Shown: positions 33,501-40,887 of the stretch, piece by piece | Position numbering within the stretch: the first letter of the stretch is position 1 | Layout of the letters: every line of letters begins with the position of its first letter | Origin: Nitrospira sp. | GTDB lineage: Bacteria; Nitrospirota; Nitrospiria; Nitrospirales; Nitrospiraceae | DNA: 40,887 nt | Reading direction: 5' to 3' | Assembly: GCA_005239475.1 (NCBI GenBank) | Contig: SPAX01000007.1 | Span: forward strand, 9,254-50,140 | Notes under the pieces: model-generated | Database searches by the model: none | What the model was told of the DNA's origin: nothing | What the model saw: the letters and a program-made list of their open reading frames with translations, nothing else | Program-made: the position numbers and the translations under genes

Positions 33501-36500
33501 TGGCCAGGCGGCCATAGAGTTGCGCGTCGGCCTCGGTGGCATTCAGCTGCCGCATGACCACCTGGCTATGGGTCCATGCCAGATCGAAGACACGATCGGC
33601 GAGACGCCGATCCTGGTATTTCTCGACCAGGCCCAGGCAGACGTCGCGGGTGTCGCCGATGCCGGACACCATATCAATCGTGGCCGATTCTTCCGGATCG
33701 AGCGTGATCCGACACCGGATGGCGACAATCGGATCGAGCACAGAGCCCTCGCTGCCAGAAAGCGCTGCAGCATCGTGCGTCCCTTGTCGCGCGCCGGAGC
33801 CGCTCATGGCTTGTGGATCGGCGGCGGTGCGACCACGACCAATGAACGGTAGGCGGTCCGTCTCGTAGGACATCGTTCCGATGTCCGCTCCATGCACGGT
33901 CATGAGATGACACATCCATGGCGAGGGCTCGTCGAGGGAGCGGGGCCGGCGAGTACAGAGAATCGCTTGCCGCTCGGGAATGATCTCGGTCTGCACAAAG
34001 AGATTGCTGAACGCCGGATGCAGCGCGTCCGCTGCAGAGGAGGCGAGCACGACTTCCGCGTAACTCGTGATCTCGATCGTTCGGCTGGTCCGCGAGCCGT
34101 TGGTGATACGGGTTCGACGCAGTTCGATGTCATCTTCCGGCGACACCACGATCTCGGTATACGTCTCGATATCGTGGTCACGCCGGCGAAACTCAGCCCG
34201 TCCCTCAGAAAAGATGACTTCGTAGTTCTCCGGCGGCTGTAGCGTGGGCTGATAGGCCGTGGACCAGAACTCTCCGCTCCTCACGTCGCGTATGTAACAG
34301 AACGTGCCCCAGTTGTCGCGGGTACTGTCTTCGCGCCAGCGTGTGACGGCGAAGTCTTTCCAACGACTGTACCCACCGCCCGCGTTCGTGATCATCACGT
34401 GGTATCGGCCGTTCGACAACAACTGTACCTCCGGTATCGGAGTGTGAGGGCTGCTGAACTGACGTACCGGCATCTCTGCATCACCAAAGGTCGTAGGTAA
34501 GTCGGAGAGCTCCGCGGTGTGCGCATAGAATGCCGTAGTCTTTGGAATCCGCTCTTGAAGCAACAGAGTGGTCGCCTGGAACAACGGATCCGACTCGAAT
34601 CGCTTCTGCATCGGACGGTCCAGGATCAGATAGGCCAGAGAGAGCAAACTCATGCCCTCGTGATGGGCCATGTAGGACCGAACCACCGCGCTCGATTGTC
34701 CGCGTGGGAGACGGGAAGGCGTATAGTCGATCGCTTCATACAAACCGAAGGGGCCTTCGAGCCCCGCCGCAGCGAGTCGCTGCAGATTCAGGCACGCTTC
34801 CTCGGGCGCCACCATCAGCGCGAGCGCCGAGGCATAGGGCGTAATGACCACATCATCGGCAAGGCCGCGTTTGAGTCCCAGACCGGGCACGCCAAATGCG
34901 CGGTATTGGTAGTTAAGATGCACGTCGATCGTGTTGTAGCCGGATTCCGACATGCCCCACGGAACGCCGCGCTGCTTTCCATACTCGATCTGCCTCTCCA
35001 CCGCCGCCTTGCAAGTCTGGTCGAGCAGCGTGTGTTCGTATGTCGGCATCACCAACAGCGGCATGAGGTACTCGAACATCGACCCGCTCCACGAGATGAG
35101 TACCGGCCCTCCACCGGCGGTCGTGAGGAGACGGCCGAGAGCAAACCAGCTCTCTTGCGGCAGTTGTCCCTGTGCAATCGCCACGAAATTGCACAGTCTT
35201 GCTTCCGAAGCCAGCAGATCGTAGTAACTCGTGTCCCGCCGGCGCTCGCCGACGTTGTAGCCGATAGCCAGCAGATGACAGCCCTTGTCGAATAGAAAAT
35301 CATATTCCATGCCGGCGAAGTGACTGGCTTGACGAGCAAGTCCTTCGATGGCCGCGATTCGTTCTCTGGCGCGCCGGCTGGCTTTCGCAATGAGCCGTTG
35401 AAGTCCATCAGCCCATGTGCGCTCCTCGTGCATCGCCTCTGAGCCCAACCGATGTTCGATGGCCGGCAGACAGGCCTCGTCAAGGCGTGCCAATTCGCGC
35501 AGCGTGGGGATCTCATCGATGTCGCCACATTCGCTGAGCCTATTCTGTGAGGCCGACAGCAGGGCCCACGGAGCGAGAAACATGAGGTCGTCGAGGGCGT
35601 CCTGGCATTGTCGGGTGAGTGCGCGCGCCCACCAGGTCGCTTGGCTCTCTGGGGCAGCCTTCAAACTAGCGAGCACCTCCTTGGCGGTCGTCGCCAGCCG
35701 GTCAAGGCAGAGCCGCGCTGCCGTGAGCGTGGTTGGTCGGGATTCGTAGGCCGACTCCAGGTGCTTCTGAAATTGAGCGAATTGGACCGGAGTGGTTTCC
35801 CCTACAGCATCCTCAAGGACCCTGAGTGTGTCGCTGAGCCCGTCAAAGAATCGCGACCCCAGGATCTTCTGATCGGGGAGTGCAAGCAGACCCGGCCGCA
35901 GTGTCAACAGATGGCCCGCAAGGTTTCCGCTGTCCACCGTCGACACATAGGTCGGTAGCAACGGTTTCAGAGATTGCGTGTCGTACCAGTTGTAGAAGTG
36001 GCTTCGGTGACGTTCCAACCCTTCCATCGTGTGGAGCGCATTCGTCGTGCGTTCAATGAATTGTCCGGCCGACATGTAGCCGAAGTCGTACGCGGACAAG
36101 TTTGCGAGCAGCGCGAGTCCCATATTGGTCGGCGACGTGCGATGCGCAACCACGGCAACGGGATGCTCCTGATAGTTATCAGGCGGCAGCCAATGATCTT
36201 CTGGACCGACGAACTCTTCGAAGAACGCCCAGGTTTTTCGGGCAAGCTTCCGGAGAAAGATAGTCTGGTCGCCCGTCAGATACGCTTCGCGCCGAGTAAT
36301 CGGTTGGCTGATCCACCACGCGATCGCGGGGGAGGCGAACCAGAGACCCAGGATGGGCATAGCCACATCTAACGCGCCCGGCTCCGACAGCGTCAGATAG
36401 ATCACCGCGGCAACGGCAAGAACGGGCCCGATCCACATCGTCCGACAGTAGGCGACGAGGTCTGTGCGGCGATCGCGATCCTGATTGCTTGACGGACTCC

Positions 36501-39312
36501 ATTCCAGCAGTCGTGTATTCGTGACCAACATTCGCCAGATTGTGCGCACAATCGCATCGAGACTGAAGAACGCCTCGTAGGGAAGAAACACGACCGTCAA
36601 TACCGTCTGAACGACGTGCCGGCCGGCCGAGCGTAGTACGGCGGCGAAATGCTGCTCCGGCAACACATCCTCCGGCTTCTGAAATAGATCCAGAATAGCG
36701 GCAAGCCACGGAGGAATCAGGATGATTCCGATCACCGACAAGGTCCACAACCAGAACGGTGACAAGACCGTCCAGCCGAGCAGTAACAGGACGGTCAATG
36801 CTGAAGGTACGAGACTACGCCGAAGGTTGTCGAAGAGCTTCCATCGGGACAGTCCAGAGAGCGGATTCTTCTGTCGCCGCGTGCCAGAGCCTGGAACGCT
36901 CGGCAGGAGCCACCCCGCAAGCTGCCAATCCCCACGGATCCAGCGGTGCCTCCGGCGCACATCCACGCTGTAGCAAGAGGGATTCTCCTCGTACAACTGC
37001 ACATCGCTCAACAGCCCCGCCCGGACATAGCACCCTTCCAGAAGATCGTGGCTGAGAATTCGGTTCTCGGGAAAGCGCCCAGTGAGGGCTCGTTCGAACG
37101 CGTCTACCTCATAGATCCCCTTGCCGATGAACGAGCCTTCACTGAACAGGTCCTGGTAGACATCGGAGACGGCGCGCGTATAGGGATCGATGCCCGGCTC
37201 ACTCCCGTTGAGTCGCGCATAGTGCGACCGGTTCGTGCCTGGGAGGCTCACGGCGACGCGTGGCTGCAGGATGCCGTATCCTTCGCAGACCCGCTGCTTG
37301 TGTTCGTCGTACCGCGCACGATTCAGCGGATGCGCCATCGCTCCCACGAACTGCCGCGCCGCATCACGCGGCAGTTGCGTATCCGTGTCAAGGGTGATCA
37401 CGTACTTCACGGTCGACAACACGGCCGTCTCACCGACGATGAGTGAGAAGCAATCCCGTGAGCCGCCTCGCAGAAGTGCATTTAAATCCGCAAGCTTGCC
37501 TCGTTTCCGTTCGTGCCCCATCCAGATCCGCTCCCCAGGATTCCACCGGCGCGGGCGATGAAACAAAAAGAACGCATCGCCGGTCACCTCTCTGTACTTT
37601 CCATTCAGCTCTTCGATCCTCTTCTGGGCCAGCCGCAACAGAGGCTCGTCTTCCAAAAGTGTTTCCTCGTGCGCGTCTCGAAAATCGGTCAACAGGCCGA
37701 AGTGCAGGTGGCCGTCTCGATTGGCCAGGAACCGGACTTCGAGCGCCTCGGTCAGCTCCTCGATGTTTTCAACGCTGCTCAGCATAGTCGGGACCACGAC
37801 CAGGGCGCGCGATTCCGGGGGGATGCCCTTGGAGAAGTCCATTCGCGGCAGCGCATGCGGCGTCACCAACACTGTCGCAAGCCAATTCACCAGCGCGACC
37901 GCCAGTTGACTTGTACAGAGTAGGGACAGGAGACCGACCAGTGCGAGTAACCAACCCTCCTCATCCTCGGCATACGCCAGTGCCAGTAAGCCGCCGGTGA
38001 AGACCCCCGTCATCAAGACGATCGTGCCGACATAGAGGAGCAACGGAAACCGGCCGCTCGTTCGCTGAAGTGCGTCAGATGTGGAGAGGCGCACCTCCGC
38101 CGTTCGTTCGAGCTGGGGTATTCCCTTGTCGATCAGGTAGAAACCAACATGGGCTTCTCGATCGTCGCTGCCGTTCCTGCCCGCACCCTGCTGCGCCAGG
38201 TGAATTGCGTGGCGCGCCACTTCGCGTTCCGAGAGCCGGCTGCTCCTCGCCATCTTCTCCACCTCGTGACGGTAGCGATCGCGAGTGGCAAAATCCATCT
38301 TGCCATAGGCTGCACCGGGATCCTCACGCAGTATCCGCTCGACCGCGCTCATCGTCTCAACGAACTCGCGCCAGTCCATCGCGCCCAGAAATCGGAGACT
38401 GCCGATGCTGTTGCTGATGGAGACCTGGTCGACGGCCTGCTGCTGGTTTTCCGACTGCACCGACTGCTCAATCGTCAGACCCGACTCGGAAAGCCGCTGC
38501 TCGATCCAGGTAAGCGGCAATGCCAAGGCAGGGCTCTGTCCCTGCAACCGGCGCGCGAACTCCGCCACAAACGCACTCGCCATCGGCGGGTTCGACCGCG
38601 CCATGTCCGCGATCACCAGAATCAGACTCTTCGGATCCTTCTCTGCGATTTCCATCATCTGATCCGCCCAGTAGTCGGCGCGATTGCGGTCAATCCTCTG
38701 GGCGGCGATCCGCGTTGCCGCGCGCCGGAGGTTCTCGATCAGCGCCAGGCGGAGCATGATAGGGATGGCCCATAATTCGCCTAGCGTGAGGGCGGTGATC
38801 GTCTGGTAGGCGGCAACAAAACTGCTGAGGCTTCCCGGATCGACTCGTCCATCGCCGTGCGAGATCGTTTCGAGCGCGATGTCGTACACGCGCGGAAGCC
38901 CAGCCGTTGAGCCATTCAGTATGCGAGGCAGCTCACGGCTGTACCCCTTGGGCAAGTGTCTCGTAGCCGTGAGAATCTGTTCTTCGATGAGATAGAAGTT
39001 ATCAAGCAGCCATTCCCCCGCCGGCGTAATCCGGCGGTTCGCCTTCACCGCCTCTGCCAACAGATCGCGGACTCCAATCAGGACGTCTTCATTCTCAGCC
39101 AGCCTGCTCAGAAGCTGGTCCGGATCTTGGCCCGGACTCAACTGGTGCAGGCCAGCCAGGGTTTTGCCGTGTTGCTCCATTTGATCGGCGCTGAAGAGCT
39201 CCGAACGCAACGGTGGTTCGCCGCCGGCGTACTTTTCTGCCAAGTCGTTTTCGGGGAAGCTTGCCCTCAAATGGAGCAAGCTACCGAGATTGATCTTGCT
39301 GCTTACCTTCAT
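30565..39312 (-). CDS. ndvB: Cyclic beta-1,2-glucan synthase (GT84/GH94)
   Basis: The 2915-residue protein matches the usual length and order of NdvB/Cgs proteins. An N-terminal helical region precedes the first membrane segments (about 420-475, LLLYVGTIVLMTGVFTGG). The GT84 glucosyltransferase has ITLDTDTQLP (DXD, about 643), with more membrane segments at about 840-890 and 965-1010. A glycoamylase-like domain follows (about 1300-1550, FLFDKGCHLLAIGYNVG and SWSGSMFEYLMP). Two GH94-type modules follow, the last with the phosphorylase catalytic SGDWNDGMN (about 2592). It polymerises glucose from UDP-glucose, then trims and cyclises the chain at the inner membrane; the product acts in osmoadaptation and surface interactions. 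No transporter gene adjoins it. Element D lies just upstream of the start. Confidence 0.95.
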   Translation of the reverse strand: MKVSSKINLGSLLHLRASFPENDLAEKYAGGEPPLRSELFSADQMEQHGKTLAGLHQLSPGQDPDQLLSRLAENEDVLIGVRDLLAEAVKANRRITPAGEWLLDNFYLIEEQILTATRHLPKGYSRELPRILNGSTAGLPRVYDIALETISHGDGRVDPGSLSSFVAAYQTITALTLGELWAIPIMLRLALIENLRRAATRIAAQRIDRNRADYWADQMMEIAEKDPKSLILVIADMARSNPPMASAFVAEFARRLQGQSPALALPLTWIEQRLSESGLTIEQSVQSENQQQAVDQVSISNSIGSLRFLGAMDWREFVETMSAVERILREDPGAAYGKMDFATRDRYRHEVEKMARSSRLSEREVARHAIHLAQQGAGRNGSDDREAHVGFYLIDKGIPQLERTAEVRLSTSDALQRTSGRFPLLLYVGTIVLMTGVFTGGLLALAYAEDEEGWLLALVGLLSLLCTSQLAVALVNWLATVLVTPHALPRMDFSKGIPPESRALVVVPTMLSSVENIEELTEALEVRFLANRDGHLHFGLLTDFRDAHEETLLEDEPLLRLAQKRIEELNGKYREVTGDAFFLFHRPRRWNPGERIWMGHERKRGKLADLNALLRGGSRDCFSLIVGETAVLSTVKYVITLDTDTQLPRDAARQFVGAMAHPLNRARYDEHKQRVCEGYGILQPRVAVSLPGTNRSHYARLNGSEPGIDPYTRAVSDVYQDLFSEGSFIGKGIYEVDAFERALTGRFPENRILSHDLLEGCYVRAGLLSDVQLYEENPSCYSVDVRRRHRWIRGDWQLAGWLLPSVPGSGTRRQKNPLSGLSRWKLFDNLRRSLVPSALTVLLLLGWTVLSPFWLWTLSVIGIILIPPWLAAILDLFQKPEDVLPEQHFAAVLRSAGRHVVQTVLTVVFLPYEAFFSLDAIVRTIWRMLVTNTRLLEWSPSSNQDRDRRTDLVAYCRTMWIGPVLAVAAVIYLTLSEPGALDVAMPILGLWFASPAIAWWISQPITRREAYLTGDQTIFLRKLARKTWAFFEEFVGPEDHWLPPDNYQEHPVAVVAHRTSPTNMGLALLANLSAYDFGYMSAGQFIERTTNALHTMEGLERHRSHFYNWYDTQSLKPLLPTYVSTVDSGNLAGHLLTLRPGLLALPDQKILGSRFFDGLSDTLRVLEDAVGETTPVQFAQFQKHLESAYESRPTTLTAARLCLDRLATTAKEVLASLKAAPESQATWWARALTRQCQDALDDLMFLAPWALLSASQNRLSECGDIDEIPTLRELARLDEACLPAIEHRLGSEAMHEERTWADGLQRLIAKASRRARERIAAIEGLARQASHFAGMEYDFLFDKGCHLLAIGYNVGERRRDTSYYDLLASEARLCNFVAIAQGQLPQESWFALGRLLTTAGGGPVLISWSGSMFEYLMPLLVMPTYEHTLLDQTCKAAVERQIEYGKQRGVPWGMSESGYNTIDVHLNYQYRAFGVPGLGLKRGLADDVVITPYASALALMVAPEEACLNLQRLAAAGLEGPFGLYEAIDYTPSRLPRGQSSAVVRSYMAHHEGMSLLSLAYLILDRPMQKRFESDPLFQATTLLLQERIPKTTAFYAHTAELSDLPTTFGDAEMPVRQFSSPHTPIPEVQLLSNGRYHVMITNAGGGYSRWKDFAVTRWREDSTRDNWGTFCYIRDVRSGEFWSTAYQPTLQPPENYEVIFSEGRAEFRRRDHDIETYTEIVVSPEDDIELRRTRITNGSRTSRTIEITSYAEVVLASSAADALHPAFSNLFVQTEIIPERQAILCTRRPRSLDEPSPWMCHLMTVHGADIGTMSYETDRLPFIGRGRTAADPQAMSGSGARQGTHDAAALSGSEGSVLDPIVAIRCRITLDPEESATIDMVSGIGDTRDVCLGLVEKYQDRRLADRVFDLAWTHSQVVMRQLNATEADAQLYGRLASSVLYANSSLRADPSDLIKNRRGQSGLWGYAISGDLPIVLLQIGDLANIDLVRQLVQAHAYWRSKGLAVDLVIWNEDHAGYRQLLHEQIMGLIAAGLEAHVMDRPGGIFVRPSDQISNEDRILLQSVARAILTDNRGSLADQITRRGHVDVTVPRLTPTRTRRAEPLPSAALPRHDLRFFNGLGGFTPDGREYVITTAQGHVTPAPWVNVLANPHFGTVISENGQAYTWSENAHEFRLTPWHNDPVSDTSGEALYLRDEERGHFWSPTPLPSRGTTPYVSRHGFGYSVFEHTERGIHSELWVYVALDAPIKFMVLKVRNESGRSRKLSATGYVEWVLGDLRPKSVMHVVTELDPKSGAVFARNPYHTEFAGRMAFFDVDETTRTISGDRTEFIGRNGTLRNPAAMSRLRLSGKVGAGLDPCTAIHVPFELAAGQEREMIFRLGVGRNVDEARQSIHRFRGSAAARGALEAVWQYWKHTLGAVYVETPDQSLNMLTNGWLLYQTLACRLWARSGYYQSGGAFGFRDQLQDSMALIHTEPHLVRKHLLMSAARQFQEGDVQHWWHPPSGRGVRTHCSDDYLWLPLATCRYVLSTGDSGVLDEPIHFVEGRPVNQEEDAYYDLPGRSEKAASLYEHCVRAILKGLTRGEHGLPLIGSGDWNDGMNMVGEEGKGESIWLGFFLYDVLMQFTKVARMRGDLSFAERCQREAADVRQNIEQHGWDGEWYRRAYFDDGSPLGSASNPECQIDSIAQSWSVLSGAGDATRSRMAMDAVDRRLVRRDHALIQLLDPPFDKSNLNPGYIKGYVPGVRENGGQYTHAAIWAAMAFAALGDRQRAWELLAMINPVNHARSPEGIETYKVEPYVIAADVYALSPHTGRGGWTWYTGSAGWMYRLIVESLLGLRLEVDKLRVAPCLPANWKGFTLHYRYRETLYHINVLQVSAGNGETSVTVDGVEQHDKTIPLVDDHQEHTVEVKIQAANS

Positions 39313-39330
39313 GCGTGAGGTCTCTTTCTC

Positions 39331-39457
39331 AACAGGATGCTGAAAAAGTCCGTCAGCAGCGTTCTCGCATCGTTCAGACCCTCAACGTACCCCAGAGGGT
39401 ACGCCTCGGCCCTTCACTCGCTGCGGCCTTGCTGGACGGTCTTTTTGAGCATCCTGC
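39331..39457. repeat. TIR-flanked repeat element D
   Basis: AACAGGATGCTGAAAAAGTC at the left and CTTTTTGAGCATCCTG at the right are inverted. Inner segments also pair: GTACCC/GGGTAC. It is about 127 bp, non-coding, and ends 19 nt upstream of the glucan-synthase start, so it may carry or separate its promoter. Confidence 0.6.
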
Positions 39458-39612
39458 GGGAGTGTACTCCTGTTGTGCCACTCGTGCCCGCCATCGAATT
39501 CTTAGCGTGCCAAAATTGTATTTCCGCCTTTTCTAAGAGGCGAGGTCTCGCGAACCAGTTTAGAACCAGGATGGCGGCTGTGGATGGCCTTTCTTCGGCG
39601 CTTCATCCTTAG

Positions 39613-39788
39613 GTCAACGGTCGGTTCGAGACGAAAGATTCAAAGCCAATCTTTGTGTGTCGACGTCCAATCCGAAACAGAAGATCAAGCGCTGGCGAGT
39701 AGACTGGAATGAGCCGCGGCTGCACCGCTCCCTTGGACAGTTGATCCTGGCGAAACTTGCCCAGCGGCAGATTCAAGTCACACCGTAG
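39613..39788 (+). mobile_element. IS3-family transposase C-terminal relic
   Basis: The plus strand reads VNGRFETKDSKPIF, then in another frame KIKRWRVDWNEPRLHRSLGQ followed by LILAKLAQ and a stop at 39788. These are the FNGRFRDE and W-x-x-DYNExRPHxSLG landmarks of the IS3-family integrase core end. The rest of the element is missing and the frame is broken. The minus ORF 39609..39902 is its antisense shadow. Confidence 0.6.
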
Positions 39789-39850
39789 GAAGCCAAGAAT
39801 TTCTCGTTCGCCGTGGCCCGGTATAAGAGGAGGTCTCATACCATGTATCT

Positions 39851-39896
39851 GACTGACTGATAGAGTGACACCAGGCGTCACTCTATCAGTCCAGTC
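39851..39896. promoter_or_regulatory. Perfect 13-bp inverted repeat
   Basis: CTGATAGAGTGAC (39857-39869) and GTCACTCTATCAG (39877-39889) are perfect complements around a 7-nt loop. GACTG/CAGTC extends the stem beyond a small bulge. There is no T-run on either side. It could be an operator, an RNA hairpin or a transposon relic. Confidence 0.45.
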
Positions 39897-39941
39897 GCGC
39901 AAAATCTTTATTCAACTTCATCCAACTAGACGGAGGGCAGT

Positions 39942-39959
39942 CTGGTCAAAATTGCTCAG
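39942..39959. promoter_or_regulatory. Palindromic site 12, orphan
   Basis: CTGGTCAAAATTGCTCAG is a perfect copy of the common form, but no clear -10 lies 20-21 nt away on either side and no intact gene starts close by. It may have lost its gene during the IS3-related rearrangement. Confidence 0.4.
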
Positions 39960-40147
39960 CTTAAAGAATCCAGATGGCAGGCAACTTCACGCTCGCCCTG
40001 GTCGGAACCAGCGAAGTCTCGTGAGGGGGAAGCTACTCGTGAAGGACGATACTGGGGGAGGAGGCCATCCCGCAGGCACAGGACAGCCTCGCATTTATCA
40101 GCAGTTTCGGATGCACCTCCAAGCCCCTTACGATTTCTAGGTTGCCA

Positions 40148-40468
40148 TCACGCCTTCTTCTCGCCAGACAGCCGATCACGCTCCAACTGCATGGCCGTGC
40201 GCCCGGCCTCGACCGCTTCAGTCAGGACCGCCTGCTTGTCTTTGATGAACTCGCGTCCCTTGTCCACCGCCTGGTCCAAGACCTGGGTGGCCGTATCGGC
40301 CAGCTCATGGACATGCTCTTCGGCTCGTCGCCCATACCCGCGCACCTGCTCCCGTGACTCACGACCCGACTGTGGTGCCAGCAACAGCGCCACCGCTGCC
40401 CCCGCCAACCCTCCGGTCACAAAAGCCAATCCCACCGCTCCCAATGAACACCCTCTGTCATCTGCCAT
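40148..40468 (-). CDS. YtxH-family stress protein, copy 2
   Basis: ATG 40468 (MADDRGCSLGAVGLAFVTGG) has GAAGGAGG upstream; the longer track start is an artefact. It is nearly the same as 19605..19925, with the membrane segment LAFVTGGLAGAAVALLLA and helix SGRESREQVRGYGRRAEEHV. The copied segment includes the tail of the upstream DUF948-like gene, so the duplication extended beyond the gene. Confidence 0.8.
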   Translation of the reverse strand: MADDRGCSLGAVGLAFVTGGLAGAAVALLLAPQSGRESREQVRGYGRRAEEHVHELADTATQVLDQAVDKGREFIKDKQAVLTEAVEAGRTAMQLERDRLSGEKKA

Positions 40469-40561
40469 TGCTCGTCCCTCCTTCTTGATAAATGTGGGCC
40501 TTGACGACGCCCGTCGTGGCCCTGAACCTGGCCACCATGCTGGCCAGGCTGACCAACAGTG
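40458..40561 (-). pseudogene. Tail of a DUF948-like gene
   Basis: The minus frame reads LLVSLASMVARFRATTGVVK then AHIYQEGGTSNGR and a stop, matching the end of 19915..20319 (LVNLASMVAGFRATRGVVKA...). The N-terminal membrane segment and coiled coil are missing. It overlaps the YtxH start as in the intact pair. Confidence 0.75.
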
Positions 40562-40614
40562 AACAACGGGGTGAGCACAGACCGTGCTCACCCCGAAGAT
40601 TCCCCTACAAATGG

Positions 40615-40887
40615 CTACTTCCCGCAGGTAATCTTCATCGATTCAATGTGGTTGGACATGTCCAGCTGGGAAAGGTCAGAAATGCGCTGGCCCGGAGCAA
40701 AGGCGATCTCCGTACCCTTAAAATCCTTATCCTTATACGCAAGCACCGTCGCGCTGGATCCGACAATGACACTTTGGATATCATTGTTCCAGTCCCTACC
40801 ACTGAGATTCTTCAGAGAGGCGTACTCTTTGGGGCCATCAACTTTGACATGAGGGTCATCGGCATCGTACTTGGTGTCATCGAACAC
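40615..40887 (-). CDS. Beta/gamma-crystallin-like protein, C-terminal part (partial)
   Basis: The frame is open at the right edge, so the start is outside the window. Ninety residues are visible. NNDIQS and SNHIES resemble the (N/D)(N/D)-X-(I)-X-S calcium sites of beta/gamma-crystallin motifs, with VLAYKDKDFKGTEIAFAPGQ as the Greek-key strand between them. Such bacterial proteins are often secreted calcium-binding or inhibitor-like stress proteins. The signal peptide is not visible here. Confidence 0.6.
   Translation of the reverse strand: MFDDTKYDADDPHVKVDGPKEYASLKNLSGRDWNNDIQSVIVGSSATVLAYKDKDFKGTEIAFAPGQRISDLSQLDMSNHIESMKITCGK

Noticed and set aside
39609-39902. Minus ORF of 97 residues near site 12
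   Set aside because: It is antisense to the IS3 transposase relic, whose plus-strand reading matches known family landmarks.

Overview
This is a GC-rich bacterial chromosome segment without rRNA, tRNA or CRISPR. The gene content fits a Nitrospira-like (Nitrospirota) bacterium: a FAD reductase, Crp/Fnr regulator, DUF3943 outer-membrane protein, di-haem peroxidase, several BON, CsbD and YtxH stress proteins, and a giant cyclic beta-glucan synthase. The organism assignment is inference from family content, not a database result.

Layout. 1-2.9 kb: the 5' part of a FAD-binding reductase on the minus strand, a small secreted helical protein, a Crp/Fnr regulator whose helix-turn-helix is frameshifted, and a small lipoprotein. 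2.9-6.2 kb: a co-directional trio of FkbO/Hyg5/XanB2-type chorismatase, SAM methyltransferase and NodB-type deacetylase. 6.3-8.3 kb: small zinc-ribbon genes, two of them paralogous, and a small winged-helix-like protein. 8.5-15.3 kb: a signalling operon with a multi-HAMP hybrid kinase (three receivers, frame broken by a 74-nt deletion), a REC-HisKA_3 kinase and a NarL-type regulator joined by ATGA overlaps, then a stand-alone receiver. 15.4-19.3 kb: outer-membrane and envelope genes. 19.6-23.4 kb: a minus-strand oxidative-stress cluster (di-haem peroxidase, SOD, ferritin-like protein, a 27-aa membrane protein, a DUF948-like protein, YtxH). 23.5-30.5 kb: a region of duplication and decay, with SOD and metalloprotease relics, two CsbD-BON modules each with a different broken member, and an exact 1159-bp tandem duplication of a small exported-protein gene beside its older paralogue. 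30.6-39.3 kb: one 2915-aa cyclic beta-1,2-glucan synthase. 39.3-40.9 kb: a repeat element, an IS3 relic, a second YtxH gene and a partial beta/gamma-crystallin-like gene.

Main observation. Twelve copies of an 18-bp imperfect palindrome, CTGNNCAANNTTGNNCAG, occur between genes. The TG-N12-CA core has the same span as a Crp/Fnr-type dyad. At eleven copies a -10-like hexamer (TANNNT or CATACT/A) begins 20 or 21 nt after the palindrome, which puts the palindrome centre at about -41.5/-42.5, the class II Crp/Fnr activator position. The downstream genes are mostly envelope or oxidative-stress genes (CsbD, BON, peroxidase/SOD, small exported proteins) plus the Crp/Fnr gene itself. The sequence therefore suggests a compact, probably autoregulated envelope-stress regulon. 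The linkage to this particular regulator is inference.

Other structure includes TIR-flanked elements with long hairpin arms built from 9-nt or 7-nt micro-repeats, and three CTAGGG/CCCTRG palindromes near two-component and zinc-ribbon genes.
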